Shown: positions 45,982 through 59,694, counted from the stretch's first letter. The stretch: 64,000 nt of DNA from Brachypodium distachyon (GCF_000005505.3 NC_016133.3:51921237-51985236); one strand, 5' to 3'. Numbers and translations are program-made. The notes: generated from the sequence alone by a model not told the origin.

Positions 45982-48900
45982 TCACTGCATCCGGCCTCCA
46001 TTGAAGGGCGACGAGGCCGACTTCATCTCGGTCTCCAAGAAACTCATGCCGCCGCCGCCGCCGCCCTGGTGCTCGCCTCTCGCCGCCACCGACATCCCCC
46101 TCATGTCCACGCCAGCACCCACGCCGAGAAAGTCCCGCGTGACTTCGCCGCCTCCATTGCTGCCCGCCTGTTGGCTAAACTTCACCTCGTGCTCCATCTC
46201 ATACAGCCTGGGATCAATCATGCAGCGGCTGTTGCCGTTGGCCCCGCCACCAAACATCCCGCTGCCGCCGCCGCCGCCGCCGGCGGCCAGCGAGTTCATC
46301 AGGCTCTGCAGGTGCATCTGGCCCTGGTCGACCATGGGCCCACGGCCCTGCTGGGCCACGGACGAGCCCATGAACCCGCCGAACACGGACGCGCCGTTCG
46401 CGCTAGAGCCCGAGCCCATCTGCGCCGCCTTCTGGAGCAGTGCGGTGGCAGACATCTGCGGCAGCATCACGGCCTGCTGCTGCTCGTTGTACATCCCAGC
46501 AGTAGCAACAACTTGGTGTTGTTGGTGTTCGCCACCTGAAAAATTTACTCCACTGGCATTAAAATACACTGCCCCAGAGTTCTCTGACCCCGCGCCACCG
46601 CCGCCGGCTCCTTCGCTGATCTGGTCATTGGTCATGTGTCCCTGGCTGGCGTGGCCGTGGCTGGAGGTGCCGGAGCTATTGGCCCCGCTGCTGCTGGCGA
46701 TGTAGCCGAGGTTGAAGAGGCCAGGAGGAGCCGACGCCGTGCCCCCGGAGCCGTTGCCTTGGAGATCCGGGAGCTGCATGAGGCCGTGGAACGGCTTGCC
46801 CTGCAAGAAGGCGCCGTGCGGATTATTACTGCTGCCGCCGTCGCCGAATAACTGATCCTCCTGCCTTGCGCTGCTGCTGCCGAGGTGGAATAGCGCTTGC
46901 GGTGCTTGCGGATGCGGCGGAAGCTGGTGGCGGAAGGCTGAGGCGGCGCCGGGGGATGATGAGGACGAGAGGAGGTGGTCGAGGCGGGCGGAGATGCCGT
47001 TGCCGAAGCGGAGGAGGTCCGGGGACGCCTGGTGGTACTGGCCGTGCGCGTCGTGGACCTGCTGATGAGAGAGGCTGAGCACCATGTTGGCGGCGCTGGT
47101 GCCGTAGAGGTGGGCGGCGGCGGCGGCGGGCGGCAGGCGCGCGCTCTCCTGGGCCAGCGCGTCGCAGAAGGCCCTGTGGGTGATGAAGCTGTCCCTCCTG
47201 CATGAACGCATGCATGCAAGCTTAATTAATTTGACAAATTATATACTCCTTAATCAACCGAAGGATCAAATTAATCAACCGAAGGATCTCTCAAAAGTAA
47301 AAAGATCAACCGAATTGAAGGACAGCCTCCTGCATGCATACATCCATGCAGGCATGTAAGCGCCATATATACAGTATACATGCAGTTAATGCATCAAATT
47401 AACCAAAGGACAATATGTGCTGTGAGCAGGAGTCGATCGCTTGAGAAATACTCCTACAGGTCATGAGCTTTGCCTCGTAAACTGGTACGGTAGTACGACG
47501 GAAGTGCCAGGACAGTGTGCCATACAGTACTGAGGACTTTGATACAGAAAACACGTGAACTTGCCCAGGGTGCATGCAATATATGCTGTCTTGTCATCCG
47601 TGCAAATGCAAACAGTGTAAATATTCTGGTATAAATGGAAGAAAATTGGATATGTTGTACGGTTGCAGTTAAAACAGAGTAGGCAGATAAATAACCGTAC
47701 ATTGCTGTGGAAAAAACAAATTAAACTACTCCTACCTGTTATAAGAATTTATACAAATCCACGCCACTTATTTCCAGATGAAATGAGTATATAAATAAGA
47801 CTAAAAATTAAAATCACCATTATATATATAGTACTCCATCTCAACCTTTTCCAGTACATTTAATTATTTGTGTTAGAAAGAGGTAAGATTTTTGTACAAC
47901 AAAATGATGTGAGAAGGACGGACCACTGCCACCAATTGACTCTTTCATAAGAGTAAAGAATACGTTTTCTTACATAATTGAGGAGTAGTATATACTGCGC
48001 CATTATTCTTTAGGGAACAAAAATACAAGGATATATGCATATGGAGCATTGAACACTTAAAGTGTATCTGGTTCGGAAGACTCCTTGTATGGTGGGGCTA
48101 TCTAGGGCTATAATGGATTAGGGCATTGTCAAACGATCATGTGAACAATGCAACTATAATGAAGTTTTCTCTTCCAGAAATTACATAAATCTACCCCAGG
48201 TAGTTTTGAGATATTCCATCCATGTCAAAGTATTTGTTTGCATGATAAGAAAATTAAGGAATATGAGAAAATAGCTGATTAAGGAAATCATATGAATTTA
48301 ATTATGTCATTAAGTATCTGTCTCTGATATTTCTTACCTCCGAGTGACACTAATATAAATTGTACAATATTAAGCCTAAATTACAGCCGAGGTTACTCCC
48401 AAATTTAGCAAAAAAAAATACTGAATTTTACCCTAAGTTAGACTTATATTTTCATATATCTGTGTTCATATATATTATGAAGGGATTCAAACTAAATTTT
48501 TAATCAAACTTAAAAAAGGTCAATCTTTTCTCACCAGTAGTTAGAGGATGAGTCTATATGAAATATAATTGAGAGAAGACTTCAAAAAGAAACAAAGTGA
48601 TATATAGAAGTGATGTGAGTGGTTCTTGATGTAAATGTTTTGCTTGACGGATATATAACCCCAAAATTTATACCAAATTGAGCAGGTAAATAAATTTGTA
48701 GAGATGAGAACGTAAACACCGAAAAGAAACTAACTAAACCTCAATAATCCAAGCATTATATCTTCTAGCAAGATATTCATCGAGTTTCCCTTCAGCAACA
48801 CACATAAATTTTTCAAGTCTACTCTTGTTAGTAGAAGAGGAATCGTTGGGGGAAAAAATCATTTCAAACATGCAAAAAAGTTTTCTTAGTTTTTAATATA

Positions 48901-49809
48901 GTTATTTAAAGAATTTATTTCTTGTTACTGCAGGTAAGCCAAAATGGGTTGTTAATATAATACATAATAAATCAAACAGAGTTTTATTTGCCATACAATT
49001 CTAATGCTTTTAAGGGTGGATTTTTTTTCATTATACAGCACAGTAATTAGCGGTGTAAATATTTTGTCTTTTTGTATTAGTGTGTGAATTTCTAGTCTCT
49101 TGTTCGGGCACACTATGAAGCTCATTTTGCCCTCCTAAGGAGTAGATAATATATCTTCGCATTGTATATAATACATTGGAGTGATGGAGTCTGAAGTATA
49201 GGGTTTGACTAAAACCTGTTGGTTTCACTTCTATCACACTCAATGACAGCTCGAGATCCCAGAAACTCATGTCAATCAAAGGAGGAAAAAGAGGAAACCA
49301 GTCTGGAGGTTGCTTGGCATGTTATGCTACTGTGATAGCTAGGTTCAGCAGTAGTACTGTAACTTAGGAAGATTCCATGGAGAAAAGGCAGTAGGCACAG
49401 CACAATTTTGTGAGGTTAGTAGTAGATATTAAAATTTCCATGGGCGACAGAGCACACACAAGCCAGGAAGTGGAACATCAGAAGACTTTGCAGCAAAGCT
49501 CGGTTCCAAAGAACAATATCGGAGGAAAAACAAGCTCTGTACTGATCCCTAGCTAGCTAGGAGAGCAGGAAAGATAGGCCGGCCGGGTCCTGGCCTGCCG
49601 GGGTCGTCGAGAATTATTGATGCGAATGAGATGTTGCACATGCAGACAGCAGATCGCCGTGAAACAAATCATTCAACCCACATCTCAATCAACCGCAGCT
49701 TCTGCCGATGCATTCCATATACGCTTCCTCCCAGTTAGAGAAATGTGTGCCGAACTAGTGAAAGATAGGGTGACCACCTGCTCCAGCCTCCAGCCCCGAA
49801 ATCCATCAA

Positions 49810-49840
<31 letters not shown>

Positions 49841-52619
49841 TTCTCTCTGCTGCAAGGTCCTGAGGATTGCACCCATGTGAAGAGATATGTGAGGGCCTGG
49901 ACGATGGAGTAACGTATCCAAGGAAAGGAAAGCTGTGACGCGTGAACCTGCTGCTGGCCTGGCCTGGCCTGGCTTTGCTCCTCTGACACGGCCAACGAAA
50001 GGTCCCTGCGCCGCGCATCTAGCTAGCTCATGCATATGCCAGCAAGGCTAGCTAGGCTTGCTCTTCGTTACGTGGCAACCCAGTTCAGCCATGTCGTTCT
50101 GAGACTGAGCTATATCTGTATAAATACGTAACGTGTGCGCCCATGTCTTGTCCGGTGCGTGGTTGTGTGTGAAGATTGTGCTACTGACAGCCCCGGCATT
50201 CACGCAGCTAGCAGTGTGTGTGTGTGTGTGACGCACACCTACCGACTGGAGTACGCACGAACGTATGTAGTGCGTGCATGTACTTGTGCAAGCAGGGAAA
50301 AACATGCTTTTTGAGCCAGGCTTGAGGAGTTAACATAGGGGTAATTCGAAGCTTGGAACATTTGCACCCCAGCAAGACACGTCAAGAGACGTACATTGGC
50401 CCCGGCCATTCACGTGTGTTACTGTGTGAGCAACTGCCAAGTCCCCGGTTAATGCATGCCCTCCTGATCTCTCCTGTACGTTCTCCCGTGTGACTTTTCT
50501 GTCAGCTTAATTTGTCCTTCCTTCTCCTCTTCTATACTAGCAAACCCTTTCCCTCAAACAAACTAATCACGTGTAGCTAGCTAGTAAGTGCTGAATTAGT
50601 GACAAGCCCAGACAGAACCCTAACTAACCACTGCCTGTTGAACTGATCAGTTACCATGATCGATCGTTATCCAGCACTACACACAGTCACCATTGTCGAT
50701 CAAAGGACAGCATGCATGCATGCAGCAGAAAACGGGAGCAGCTAGCTAGCAGAGCATGCATGCATGCAACGCATGAGAACCCGTGCATGCATGCATGCGC
50801 TCAGAGTATATGCACTAGCTATGCGAATAAGAACCAATCAATACATCAAGAAGACGATATTAATTTATACGTACCGAGAGAACAGGGTGCCGCAGTCGCA
50901 GCGGTACTCGCGGGTGCCGCAGATCTTGGAGTGCGCCTTCCAGTCGGACTGCACGGCGTAGCGCTTGGAGCACTTTTCGCACTTCCACTTCTTCTCGCCG
51001 TGCTTGCGGCAGAAGTGCTTCTTGATCCCGGTGAGGTCCCCCAGCGCCCTGGCCGGCTCGTGGTGCACGCACGTCGGCTCCGGGCACAGGTACACCCGCC
51101 GCCGCTGCACCTGGTTCGGGTCCTTCTGCTTCAGCTTCCACGGCAGGTTGTGCCCGCGCCGGTGCAGCTGCAGGTTCTGCTCCCGCTGGAACCCCTTGCT
51201 GCACACCTCGCACACGAACCGGTTCGTCGCCATCAGCGTCTTGGGCGACAGCGCGATCACCTCCGCGTCTGGGTCTGCATGTACGATCATGCATCATCAT
51301 ATATGTACTAAGCATCTCGATAGATCGATGTATAGATTATTTGCTCAATGACAATTAGGATGCATGCTTAATTCATCACGTCTTCGCATTTACATGCATG
51401 CTGATGATTAACGAGTAGTGAGTTAAGCGTGCATGATTAACTAATAATGGTGGCGGCAGCTACTAGTACGTACATATCTTCCTTTAGCTAGTTCGGTCAG
51501 GAAGGGGACAAATGGAGGCAACAAAGGGGAGAATATCTGCACGAGACTTTGAGGAAGAAAGACGCAAAAGGGCATTTGCAGCAAACTGATACGATATAGG
51601 GAACAAAAGAATTAACGACGATCGTGTCATGGCCCCCGGCCCTATCTGTATCTCTCATAATTGCCAAGAGGAAGAAACTGCAAAGGGTGAAGAGGAGAGA
51701 ACTACAGCTCACGTACATGGAATCTTGCGCACACAAAAAAACAATTTTTTTTTCCAATTGGAACTGATGATACTCGTGACCCGTGACTGGCTAGCTAGCT
51801 AGCTATTCGAAGGAATTTTGCTCTGGAATAGAGAAAGAATTATGGAACAGATCTGTCTACTCACAAATACTCAAATTAAGGCGACGCATGAAAAGGAGTA
51901 TGCGGAAAAATCAAGGAACAATTATTTAGGTCCTTTCTACTAGTCTACTGTTCAGGTGAGACTAGGAGCTTTAAATGAAGCATATACTCCTATCAGTGAG
52001 TAAAAGATATGACGACCACACTTGGATTGGGATTGGATCGAGGTATAGGATATGAAAGAAATTCGTTGGGCACGACACAAGCGAGAGAATTGAAACCGAA
52101 GAACAGATGCATATGTGACCATTTCCATGCTACTTAAATCCAGAAAAACAAATCTTGGACTCTAACACATACAATTCCTTTTCTAAAAGACACATTTAAT
52201 GCTTCTGCGTGCGAATCAAAACTTCGAAATGAAGAAACAAAGGCCAGATCGATAAATTCATTAGATCGACATATGGAGAAACCATGTGCACCTCAGAGAG
52301 AGTTGCAGGCAGCTCTCTCTAAGGGAACTCCCAACGGATCCAGGCAATTGGTCAGGTGGGATAGAGATGCGATGCTATGCATGCATGAATGGAACTGCAG
52401 ATCAAAGGACACTTGCTTAATTATCTTGCCTGGTAGGTTTCTCTTCTTCTTCACGGGTGGCACTGTCGCGGTCGCCTGGTCTGGCCCCGCCGTCAACGCC
52501 ATGAGAGGTTGTTGCCTGTGTTGCTGCGCGAGCAGCGGCTTGATCTGATCTTGGTGGTCGCCAATATCCCTAACTCCAAACAACGCTGCCACAGCCGCCG
52601 CTGATGAATTGGACGCCAT
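45982..52619 (-). CDS. IDD: INDETERMINATE-domain (IDD) C2H2 zinc-finger transcription factor (three coding exons, 601 aa)
   Basis: Exons on the minus strand: 52619-52430, 51274-50875 and 47197-45982 (TGA). The start is the ATG of [19 protein letters not shown] near residue 60 is a nuclear signal. The ID domain follows: ZF1 [19 protein letters not shown]2 [18 protein letters not shown] to [10 protein letters not shown]3 [17 protein letters not shown] and ZF4 [20 protein letters not shown], the last split by intron 2. The C-terminal part has Gln/Gly/Ser-rich stretches and the two IDD motifs [14 protein letters not shown] and TRDFLGVG that bind GRAS partners such as SHR/SCR or DELLA in other members. 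Overall layout fits the IDD4/IDD5 (RAVEN) type. Intron 1 seems to use a GC donor (CCAG|GCAAGA), giving NLP|DPDAEV. A possible 5' UTR exon is at 52882-52843. Intron 2 is 3.7 kb. Confidence 0.92.
49812..49840. repeat. (GA)n microsatellite
   Basis: About 14 GA dinucleotides in IDD intron 2 (CT on the gene strand). Confidence 0.9.
50711..50798. promoter_or_regulatory. Cluster of CATGCATG (RY-type) tracts in IDD intron 2
   Basis: Three tracts of catgcatgcatgc lie within 90 bp (about 50711-50724, 50754-50768 and 50783-50798), starting 76 bp inside the intron from the donor. CATGCATG is the RY element bound by plant B3-domain factors. The word is palindromic and can also arise as a simple repeat, so a binding role is inference. 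Confidence 0.4.
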
Positions 52620-52842
52620 CACCACTCAGATTCGCTTGGGGACTAGCTAGCAAATTTCCCTTCATTTCAAAATGAAAAAAAAGGAGTAGTGATTTATGTG
52701 AGACATGGCAAGAACAAATAAGTCAGCAACCACTTGAGATAACCATTAACAGTACACGACATAGAAAGAAGATGCCAGAAAGTTTTTTCCCGGACGAGGA
52801 GGAGGAAAAATACCAATTGAGGGGAGAGGGCCGAGGGCACAT

Positions 52843-52882
52843 ACCTATCTCATACGCGTGTATTTGCCCGGCCGGAATCGAT
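52843..52882 (-). other. Possible 5' UTR exon of the IDD gene
   Basis: On the minus strand an acceptor (TTGTTTCAG) and a donor (ATAG|GTATGT) bracket 40 bases. The end of this exon includes ATG AGA TAG, a minimal upstream ORF. A second acceptor (TTTGCTAG) lies about 30 bases upstream of the coding ATG. Not confirmed by transcripts. Confidence 0.35.
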
Positions 52883-52899
52883 CTGAAACAAGGAAGGAA

Positions 52900-53340
52900 A
52901 TCGACAAGCAGAATCTGGGAAGAAAAACTCCAAAGGGTTAGGGCTCAATCGTCGTGGGGATGAACAAAGGAACAAACTTCTCAGTGAAATTCCAAACCAA
53001 CAGTTGCACTCAGAAACAAGCCGTAATAAGCTAGAGCAAAAGATCGAACAAAGGCGCATCGCGCGCAAACACCCAAACCCACACACGTACGCAGAGAAAA
53101 ACGAAAGCTTTGTTTCTTCTCCATACCTCTCTGTCTATCTATCCCTTGTGCTGCTGCATGCTAGCTAGCTGGTGTACTAGCTAGCTAGTCTCCTTGTTTC
53201 TGGCTTGGCCTTGACAAGGGGGAGAAGAAGTGGGGAGAGGAGGAGAGGGTATGGAGGAGGCTAATAAGAAGGTTGCTGTCTCATTCCTTTCATTCATCTC
53301 GCTGTCATACTTTTCTCTCTCTCGCCTTTTGCCTCACTAA
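52900..53340 (-). promoter_or_regulatory. IDD promoter and leader region
   Basis: CT-rich on the gene strand, with tagctagctag words near 53160-53190. The transcription start is not determined. No TATA box could be assigned safely. Confidence 0.35.
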
Positions 53341-55690
53341 TTAACTAGCTACTGCTGTATACTGTGTACAGTTCCAGCTCTTTTACCAGGCCTACACAGG
53401 CGTATACGTACGACCGGGGAAATACATTGAACGGGCTGAGGTAAGTTTCTATGTACAGCTCAGAGAAATTAAGAAGAGCGGAGAGAGAAAGATAGTACAA
53501 TACAGTCGTCGGGAGCAAGCTCACGGAGGCAAAGTGGCCGGTGTCGTGAAGCGGCTGTGGACTGGGTCCAGCCCAGTGTGTGGGCCCGCACGCTCACGCA
53601 CACGAGTCGTGAAGCGGCTGTGGATTCACTTCCCGACGACCCGTAAGGTTCGACACACCACGCACGCGGTCGTTGTTGGATCTATCTATGCGTGCGTGCG
53701 TACATCACTCACTGATTCACGTCTAGATATCTGAAATGTTACGTGATAACTCTACAGTCTACACACATCTTGATCACGTACCCATGCTTCTATTCGAACT
53801 GTACACGTACCAAGGAGAACGGCACGTCTCTGCACTACCTAGATTGCTCTTGGCCTGTGCACTGTGCACAATTAATTTAGCGATATAGCATTGCTGTTTT
53901 TCTTTTCTCAAGAACTGTCGTTCGTCACAAATGTCTGGATACTAACAGATAGAGGTAATTTCTGTAAGGAGTTGATACAGCAATTTGCAAAACCACACGT
54001 AGTACGCACACACAGCTAGCCACAACGTACGTACAGGTTACGCGCAACATATGCGTATAGCTCCAAGGCACGGTTCCTTGCACTACCGAAAAATGAGCTG
54101 GGCTGTTTTAAGCCCCCCACGGGAACTTTAGCCAAAACAAAAAAATGTCACGAGTGCGCCTGGTTGCTTAGGCAGGCCCAAAGCATGCCGCCCCTAACAT
54201 ACATACGCACGCATGCATGTCTTTTCTCTCTTGCACTTGCACGGGCACTACCAAAGTACCAATTTGGACACGATCTGGGGTTCTCCCCAGCCCCCCAGGT
54301 AGGCCGGACCGCTCCAAGGAACGTACTTAGCAGTCCGTGCGGGCGGTGCCGTGCATGCGTCACGGGCTCGCGAGAAGAGCCTTCTTCGCAACCGTGTGGA
54401 ATTGAAGGCTCGGGGAGAGGGTGCGTGCCGTATATGATACGAGTCGTGTCTATACGTGTGACTATGCATATGTGTGTGTATGCGTGTGTCGTTCAAAACC
54501 AAAATATAAAAAATTCGGTCGATCGGCGTATGCCGTCACGGCCTTCAACTCTCGCTGACATTCCGTGCCTGCCCGTCCCGGCCGTCGTCGCCGTTTGATG
54601 GAGAAGGAGTAACACGGGGTTCGCGTGCTTTCATTCGAATCGGAGTTTATATTTTTCTTGGCATCCATTCAGATCACAGTTATCTTTTGAGGCAAGAACC
54701 GATCGATGAGCAAAGCTGTCGGGCCACATGGGCCGGGCCTGAGAAGCCTATGGCAAGGCACAAACTTCCGAATATCGTGAAAATGTTTTTCTTAGAGAAA
54801 CATTTTCAGCGCCTCACGTGATCACATCCTGTTGACATGTGTCTTCGTGCATTGTGTCGTGCCTTATGAATTGTCCTTACTGTTTTTAGACTTATTTTTC
54901 TAACCCGTGTCTTTGTATAGGTTTATATTCCAGAGTGCTATGCCTCAACCAAGAGTATATCCATGAGACATAAGTCAATACACGGATTTATCAACATGAA
55001 ATTTAATTTTAAATATTTTGCGTGTCCAACGCAACTATAAAACGGCTCGTAATTTGGATGCCCACCAGTTCAAAAACGGTTTTAAATTTTTGATATTAGG
55101 AGGAAAAAAAACTATTCCGGAGCATCTCACTGGCGCAACTCGTATGGGTTCGGTGTCTCGAGGGGCAAACCATCTAACTAGAGATTTTTGAAATGATAAG
55201 CTCAATTTTGGTACCAGCTTATTTAAGTGCACAGTCGCATATATGCGCCATTGGTTGCTCATAGTCACAGCGAATCTTCTATATCTAACTAGGAGCACTC
55301 ATTACATGATTTCTCTCAACATGCAAGCATGTCACCTCATTGATCGAGCACACCACATTGTCATGCACACCATGCATGCCATCACATTAAGTTGTGCATG
55401 TCTTTTTTTCATGTATTCATTGATATTTTTATTAATCTATCAATTTAAACCATGCCAACTCATCATTTCAATCATGTTTCATTTTTTAGAATTTTTTCTT
55501 TCTATAGATCATTTTGTCACATAGTTTTTAGGTATATATTGTTTTTAATGTAAAACAAGAACACTTTTTTTTGAGAAATGGTCACGCCACATGTCGGGTG
55601 CTATTTTTTTAGAGTTGCATTTCAATCTAAAGAGTTGACCATAATGTGATATCTTGGAGTACGGATAGGGATGTCTTCATTTGAGAAGAC
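53341..55690. other. Gene-poor spacer
   Basis: No gene was recognised. A short local repeat (gtcgtgaagcggctgtgga) occurs twice near 53543 and 53606. A CACTA-like start (cactaccgaaaaatgag) lies at 54093, but no matching right end was found. Confidence 0.4.
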
Positions 55691-55717
55691 TTTTGCATTC
55701 CTTGATTTCCAAATCCG

Positions 55718-56113
55718 TCAAAGGATAGTAATTAAGATGAAAGGCCAAGAGCAATCTGGCAAACCAAGAGGAGGGAAGAGGAACCATAATTCCTCAAACA
55801 ACAAGTTCGGAGGATTAATATGAAGAGCATCCAAGAACTGTACCATGAATGGGCATGAGAAGAACAGGTGATGTCGATCTTCATTGGAGACTGAGCATCT
55901 CTCGCATGCAGCAGACGTGAGAAGAGTCTGGTGTAGCAGGTTCATGCACGTGTTTAGGCGGTTCTTGAAATTAAAGGAACCAAGCGAAGATCTTGACCTT
56001 GTTTGCGACATGGGCTTGCCAAATCCATTTAGCATTTTCAACATCTGGAGCAGCATTAATCGCCAAGTAGGCGCCAACGGTGCGTTGAGAGAGGAGAGCC
56101 ATCCTTGAGGCAC
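55718..56113 (-). pseudogene. LINE reverse transcriptase remnant (zinc-binding zf-RVT region)
   Basis: On the minus strand, FKNRLNTCMNLLHQTLL, then CERCSVSNEDRHHLFFSCPF, is the zinc-binding part that follows the reverse transcriptase in plant L1 elements. The segment before it continues in another frame (WQAHVANKVKIFAW), so there is at least one frameshift. No start, end or target duplication was found. It is a fragment of a dead non-LTR element. Confidence 0.75.
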
Positions 56114-58270
56114 CTAATATGTTTTCCCATTAATTTTAGTTAATTTTAAACGTCTATTTATGCATTTGCTTTAACACTTTTTCAGAGTAATTAACGCGTC
56201 ATCTAGTTTTATAGCAGGCCCACCATGTTGAAAATCGGAAATTTTATAGCAGTATGCAGCTCTGTGCATGTTTTCCTGGTGCAGTGATTGTACGCTTCAA
56301 TCTTTTCCATGTCCTTATGGCCCCGTTACCTAGATAACTAGTCCGGTACGTGGATTTGCCAACCACGAATCACATACATGGAATCTTATTAAGTTCGCTA
56401 TCACAATGATTAGTGTGATGGACTATATATATCTAAGTTATTTGCCTAGTCAAAGCATGGCCGTCAAGCAAATCTTTTAAAACCGGATGGTTCGCTGTCC
56501 CAGCTTTATACCACACCAACCATATAAACCTATAAACAAAGGCCATGTTGTGAAAAATGAAATCTACAGTTCGATCGTATCACTAGCACTAGCAATGAGA
56601 CAGCCGATACGGACCACTGTAGTAAGCATTAGGTGAGAGGGGAATTGGGCGTAGCTTGCCTTCAAGGCGCGACATATATACTCTGATACTCCTATGCATG
56701 CAGAGCTTGCATTAGCATATGCCTGCGCCTGACGTTCGTCTGCCAACTAACAGTTTCCAGCCGCCGATGTGATTGGCCCACCACACGCGTACGGCTTGAC
56801 CCCATCCGTGAAAAACCATTCGCTACGTTGCGCTGAGAGATCTTTTTCCAGATTTCGACTGACGATGCATAGCAAAATATCTACCAGTATGTCGAGCTCA
56901 GCTCGGCTGTCGTGACGGGCCGCAAGAGCCCCGTTTGCAAATCGGAGGCCGGGACACTGTAGATCTCCACCGCGATTCGACAGCGAGACGCGGGAGGCAA
57001 GTGTTCCCGTCATCCCGTGGGAGGACGGAATTTCGTTGCTTGGTTTTATGTTGCACAATTATGCAGGCCTCGTTTGGATTTTACTTGCCGGTCCGTGTTG
57101 AGAGAGAGAGAGAGAGAGTGGTTGCACAGGAATATGGCTGCCGTGTTCTCTCGCTTGGGGCCGGGGCCGCGCTCTGTACGGCTCGACGCTGTTCCTCTTT
57201 TTGGAGTGGAAATGATAGGAGCTTACTTGTTGACTGTGGATAGAATTTGGGATCTCCAGCTCAACCGAAAGCTGTATCCAGAGAAAATTGATATCTATTT
57301 AAAATATAATTTTCGTGTACTTGTTTACTGGCGTGCACGTCACTCGTGGTATAGAGTTTGGCTTATTCGACAGGTGCAGTGACCATTTAATTTAGGACGA
57401 CATGTCTACAGAGAGAAAACATAATATACGTGGAATGGATCAGTCGCTTACGAATACATAGCGTATCGACCTGAACCTAGTAGGAGTAGTATATAATATG
57501 GCTCAAATCTAACAATGCATTTTCTGATATATCAGTACATCGTCTCGTCTCGGCCTGACTCCGATACATGCTATATATCCTTACTAACAGGTGTGGGCGC
57601 AACTGCATGCGCAACAACGTGCTAGAGGCCTCTGAAAGACATGCGAAGGATTGAGAAACATACACAGTATTTGTTTCCGAGCGTGCGACCTCGCTAGCTA
57701 GCTGTCGTCCTCGGCCACGTCTTGTATCTTAGCGTGTCCTCTGTCTCTCCGTTTGAGAGATGACGATGTGGACAGAGCGTCTCTACTCATTCTGCAGGAG
57801 TTATATTCTCGGGTATTCTTCCTCCCAAGCTTGGTATACGGGACGAAGAATATGAGAGGGAATAACGATGGAATAAGAACATGTAGTTCCCCTTTGAGAG
57901 AGCTTTGCTAGCTTGCGGGTTAAGCCATGCAATGCAAACCTCCAAAGGCTCCTTCAGTCACGGACGTCACTCTGCCCGGTGCGCTCACGCCAGATTGCCC
58001 AACTCTTTGTCACGAGCTAGCCTGCAGGGGCCCATTGCTGCTCCAGTGTGATTCTCTTTTGACCTGTTGCGTTAGTCGTTGTTGCTGTACTGATGTGGGT
58101 AGACTGGGTAGTTGCTTTGCCCTCTACACTGTGCATATCTCTACTGTACTGTCTTAACTAACAAAGTTAATGAACAGGAAAATATACGCGCGTGCTTTCA
58201 CTGAAAGTTTAACAGAACTTGCAAATAAAAGTGTAAAGGGCAAGCGGCTATTTCGGGACGGATGTTCGAG
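56114..58270. other. Gene-poor spacer
   Basis: No gene was recognised. A (GA)n run lies at 57101-57118. The short ORFs have no similarity I can name. Confidence 0.4.
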
Positions 58271-58276
58271 GACTGC

Positions 58277-58322
<46 letters not shown>
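58277..58322. repeat. Compound (GT)n(GA)n microsatellite
   Basis: About 12 GT units followed directly by about 10 GA units. Confidence 0.92.
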
Positions 58323-58323
<1 letters not shown>

Positions 58324-59694
58324 GTCTACAATACTGAAACGTACCCAATTTTTTTTGTTCGACAATCAACATACTCCTATATATGTAGAGATGTTGACAT
58401 AGGCTACTTGGAGCAGTCTTGGCCCATGTTGCCTTCAACCTTACAATTAGGTCGATGACAATTTGGATGTGGTGGAACCTGCCGTCACGGCACCAGTCAG
58501 CACCTAGAGAAAAGATAGATATATCATCATATCAACCTGTATATCTAGCAGTAGAATTTCCATGATTTCTTTCTTGGGACACTTACCATCAGCAGGACAA
58601 ATAGACTAACTTTTCTCTGTTCTGTCATTCGGGAAAAAAAAAGCTTGTCTCTGTTCTCCATGTTCCATGAATCCATGTTGCACTCTCCATGCATATATGA
58701 GTCAGCAGTACACGGCTTCAATCTATTGGCAATTTGGCATACACACGCTTCGGCCGTATGATCAAATCACCCCGAGTGCCCGTTCCACTTCTCATCATTG
58801 GACCAAAGCTTTGGTCCTGAAGATCAGGGTCTACTTTATTCTCTAGGAGGATTGGTGTGCAACCAATTTACATGACATCCGTGTCCCACTCGCTTGCCCT
58901 TTTTGCTAATGAAATACTGTTTCATGTCTCTCCCATCTGTCAGCTACAATGATGTTTCTTGGACATATACAAACGATCTTCAAGATCCTGCCTTAAAAAG
59001 CTTGTTGTTTTGAATAACATGTTTGGTCACACTTTACAACTTTTGACAATATATAAGTTCTAAAATATTTTGGTTGGATAGGTGAAACTCATATATACAT
59101 ATTTCTTTGAAAAACACTTTCATGCATAATATAATTAATAATTTTGTTAGATTCTAATATAAATATTTTAAGAATACACACTATTGATCGAAGCATCATC
59201 TATATGTGAACTGGAGAGGGTAATGTGGTAAATAAAAGGTAAAATGAAGATGTGCAGCAATTTAGTGTACCCTATTCTTGGTAATTAAATTTTCAAATCT
59301 ACATGCTACATTAAGCATTCATTTGCGTTTGAAAAATTGCTAATATAAAAAAACAATCAAGAAAATCTATATGCTTTCACGGAAAGAAAGGAGTGTAGAT
59401 TTTAACCCACAGAATTGAGATATGGTGCGAAACTACCGCTACAGCAAGCACTCATTTGCGTTGAAAAATGATGTCCGGTATAATCCCTATAGTAAGCACT
59501 TAAATTTAATTTTTCAAAATAATTTTTTTTAATAAGTTCTGTGGGGAGGCGGGGTGGTAAATGCGGTTACTGGGCAGTAGCCAGAACCCTTATTTCCGAG
59601 ATATGTACACAATTTATAAAACATGGAGCCTGCCAATATAGAAACAATCATTTATCAGTCGATTTGAAATAGATTATCCCTTACAGATCGAGGT
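58323..59694. other. AT-rich spacer
   Basis: Nothing coding was recognised. A short phrase (cagcaagcactcatttgcgtt / agcattcatttgcgttt) recurs near 59310 and 59445, perhaps part of a decayed repeat. Confidence 0.35.

Larger units (their letters stand above)
47198..50874 (-). other. Long second intron of the IDD gene
   Basis: A 3.7-kb intron without recognised coding sequence. It holds an incomplete Stowaway-type end near 47832, a (GA)n run at 49812-49840, a (GT)n run near 50215-50230 and, near its donor, several TGCATGCA tracts. Near its acceptor (47205-47220) there is another gcatgcatgc tract. Confidence 0.6.

Noticed and set aside
46001..47205. Plus-strand ORFs opposite the last IDD exon
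   Set aside because: The minus strand carries the IDD motifs ([19 protein letters not shown]). The plus ORFs are composition shadows.
54093..54110. CACTACCGAAAAATGAG as the left end of another CACTA element
   Set aside because: No matching inverted end or 3-bp duplication was found downstream, and the subterminal words are absent.
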